This document shows, piece after piece, positions 62,714 to 64,000 of a stretch of 64,000 nt of DNA. The DNA is from Streptomyces roseus. GTDB lineage: Bacteria; Actinomycetota; Actinomycetes; Streptomycetales; Streptomycetaceae. The notes below the pieces were generated by a model, which ran no database searches, was not told the origin of the DNA, and saw only the letters and a program-made list of their open reading frames with translations. The stretch spans positions 29,350-93,349 of the forward strand of contig NZ_LFML01000131.1 of the NCBI RefSeq assembly GCF_001044425.1. The letters run 5' to 3'. Both the position numbers and the translations under genes were made by a program. Numbering within the stretch: position 1 is the stretch's first letter; the number at the start of each line of letters is the position of its first letter.

Positions 62714-64000
62714 ATGCACCTGTACGCCTCCACCCCACCCCCCGCACCAGGCAGTCGACCTCGACCCACCCTCCTCCTCGCAGCCGCGGCCGCCGTGCTC
62801 GTACTCGTCGCCGGGCTCCTCCTCGCCTGGCCCGGCCGGGCCGGAGCCGCCGCCGACCCGCTCATCTCGCGCGGCAAGCCCGCCACCGCCTCCTCCGCGG
62901 AGAGCGCCTCGCTCGGCGCCGCCAACGCCTTCGACGGCGCCGCCTCGACCCGCTGGGCCAGCGCCGAGGGCAAGGACCCGCAGTGGATCCGCGTCGACCT
63001 CGGGGCCGGGGCCACCGTCTCCCGGGTCAAGCTGACCTGGGAGTCCGCCTACGCCAAGGCCTACCGCGTCGAGGTCTCCGCCGACGGCGCGACCTGGACC
63101 AGGATCGCCGAGGAAAAGGCCGGCAACGGCGGTACCGACGACCTCACCGGCCTCGCCGGCCAGGGCAGGTACCTGCGCGTCTACGGCACCGCGCGCGGGA
63201 CGGCGTACGGCTACTCCCTCTACGAGGCCGAGGTGTACGGCACCGTGGACGGCGGAACGCCCCCCGGCGGCGGCGCCTTCACGGTCGTCGCGGCCGGCGA
63301 CATCGCCGCGCAGTGCACCGCCTCCGACAGCGGCTGCGCACACCCGAAGACAGCCGCGCTGGCTCGCCGGATCGACCCGAAGTTCTACCTCACCATGGGC
63401 GACAACCAGTACGACGACGCCCGCATCGCCGACTTCCGCGCCTACTACGACAAGAGCTGGGGCGCCTTCAAGGCCAAGACCCGCCCCGTACCCGGCAACC
63501 ACGAGACCTACGACCCGGCCGGCTCCCTCGCCGGCTACAAGGCGTACTTCGGAAGCATCGCGTACCCGCAGGGCAAGAGCTACTACAGCTTCGACGAGGG
63601 CAACTGGCACTTCATCGCCCTCGATTCCAACGCCTTCGACCAGGCCGCCCAGATCGACTGGCTCAAGGCCGACCTCGCCGCCAACGGCAAGCAGTGCATC
63701 GCCGCCTACTGGCACCACCCCCTGTACTCCTCCGGCGGACACGGCAACGACCCCGTCTCCAAACCCGTCTGGAAGCTCCTCTACGCCGCCAAGGCCGACC
63801 TGGTCCTGAACGGACACGATCACCACTACGAGCGGTTCGCCCCGCAGAACCCCGACGGCAAGGCGGCCGCCGACGGGATCGTGGAGATCGTCGGAGGCAT
63901 GGGCGGCGCCGAGCCCTACCCGATCGAGCAGGTGCAGCCCAACAGCCAGAAGCGCATCAGCGGCCAGTACGGGGTCCTGAAGCTCGACTTCACGGACGCG
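62714..64000 (+). CDS. secreted discoidin-domain metallophosphoesterase (partial)
   Basis: Open to the window end (429 codons so far). Signal/anchor helix at residues 15-45 (LLLAAAAAVLVLVAGLLLAW). Residues about 50-175 form a discoidin (F5/8 type C) domain (AASTRWASAEG, QWIRVDLGAGATVSRVKLTWE). Then comes a calcineurin-like phosphoesterase with motifs GDI, MGDNQYDD, PGNHETYD, YWHHPLYSSGGHG and NGHDHHYER, which bind two metals. It likely cleaves phosphoesters outside the cell while the discoidin part binds carbohydrate. AAGGAG lies seven bases before the ATG. Confidence 0.93.
   Translation, partial: MHLYASTPPPAPGSRPRPTLLLAAAAAVLVLVAGLLLAWPGRAGAAADPLISRGKPATASSAESASLGAANAFDGAASTRWASAEGKDPQWIRVDLGAGATVSRVKLTWESAYAKAYRVEVSADGATWTRIAEEKAGNGGTDDLTGLAGQGRYLRVYGTARGTAYGYSLYEAEVYGTVDGGTPPGGGAFTVVAAGDIAAQCTASDSGCAHPKTAALARRIDPKFYLTMGDNQYDDARIADFRAYYDKSWGAFKAKTRPVPGNHETYDPAGSLAGYKAYFGSIAYPQGKSYYSFDEGNWHFIALDSNAFDQAAQIDWLKADLAANGKQCIAAYWHHPLYSSGGHGNDPVSKPVWKLLYAAKADLVLNGHDHHYERFAPQNPDGKAAADGIVEIVGGMGGAEPYPIEQVQPNSQKRISGQYGVLKLDFTDA

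Overview
The window is about 64 kb of very GC-rich actinobacterial DNA, most likely a Streptomyces chromosome. Supporting signs are strong third-position GC bias, GTG/TTG starts, a complete conservon (cvnABCD), an OmpR-type SARP regulator, DUF6545, DUF5996 and DUF6194 proteins, many Sec/Tat-exported proteins and a rare in-frame TTA codon. No tRNA, rRNA, CRISPR array, prophage or insertion sequence was seen. The layout is accessory-like: small divergent regulator/target pairs, stand-alone enzymes and several gene remnants.

Left part (0-21 kb): a DoxX membrane protein divergent from a Tat-exported Rieske lipoprotein. Next comes a MerR regulator (frameshifted) overlapping a MerT-like membrane gene, with a long-spacer MerR promoter. 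A membrane protein sits under an apparent iron box. Then follow an orphan PqqD/RRE-like gene with YciI and SRPBCC genes, a universal stress protein with an amino-acid permease, a secreted three-repeat protein, DUF5996, a tandem-MerR regulator divergent from DUF6194, katG divergent from a Fur-family gene, a WYL regulator divergent from an AlkZ-like glycosylase, a DUF6545 membrane protein and an amidohydrolase.

Centre (21-25.5 kb): the most unusual locus. An EACC1-type small protein is followed by an 888-residue protein joining an intracellular caspase-like domain, a membrane helix, an extracellular solute-binding-like region and a von Willebrand A domain. A solute-binding lipoprotein overlaps its end. 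There is no ABC permease or ATPase. It looks like a membrane-spanning sensor and caspase effector module, and the caspase gene carries a TTA (bldA-type) codon.

Middle (25.5-45.5 kb): a LysR/unknown/crotonase operon, GPP34, zinc-independent L31 and L33 ribosomal proteins, a 1599-residue unknown protein, a TetX-like flavin monooxygenase divergent from a TetR gene with three operator copies, a VOC protein, the conservon (its kinase-like CvnA has Gln where His is usual), a polytopic membrane protein, a Cu/Zn-SOD-like secreted protein, an SDR and a methyltransferase.

Right part (45.5-64 kb): a block of secreted hydrolases (adenosine deaminase, PE-PPE/cutinase-like hydrolase, penicillin-acylase family enzyme, esterase) around a LuxR-HTH/SARP fusion regulator. 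The promoter region between the divergent hydrolase and acylase carries mirrored heptamer repeats with 11-bp spacing in front of both -10 elements, as expected for SARP control. From about 53.9 to 61.8 kb there are five remnants of deleted genes among intact ones (Rrf2/NmrA pair, SDRs, AMP-ligase). A GNAT acetyltransferase and a secreted discoidin-metallophosphoesterase, cut by the window end, close the sequence.
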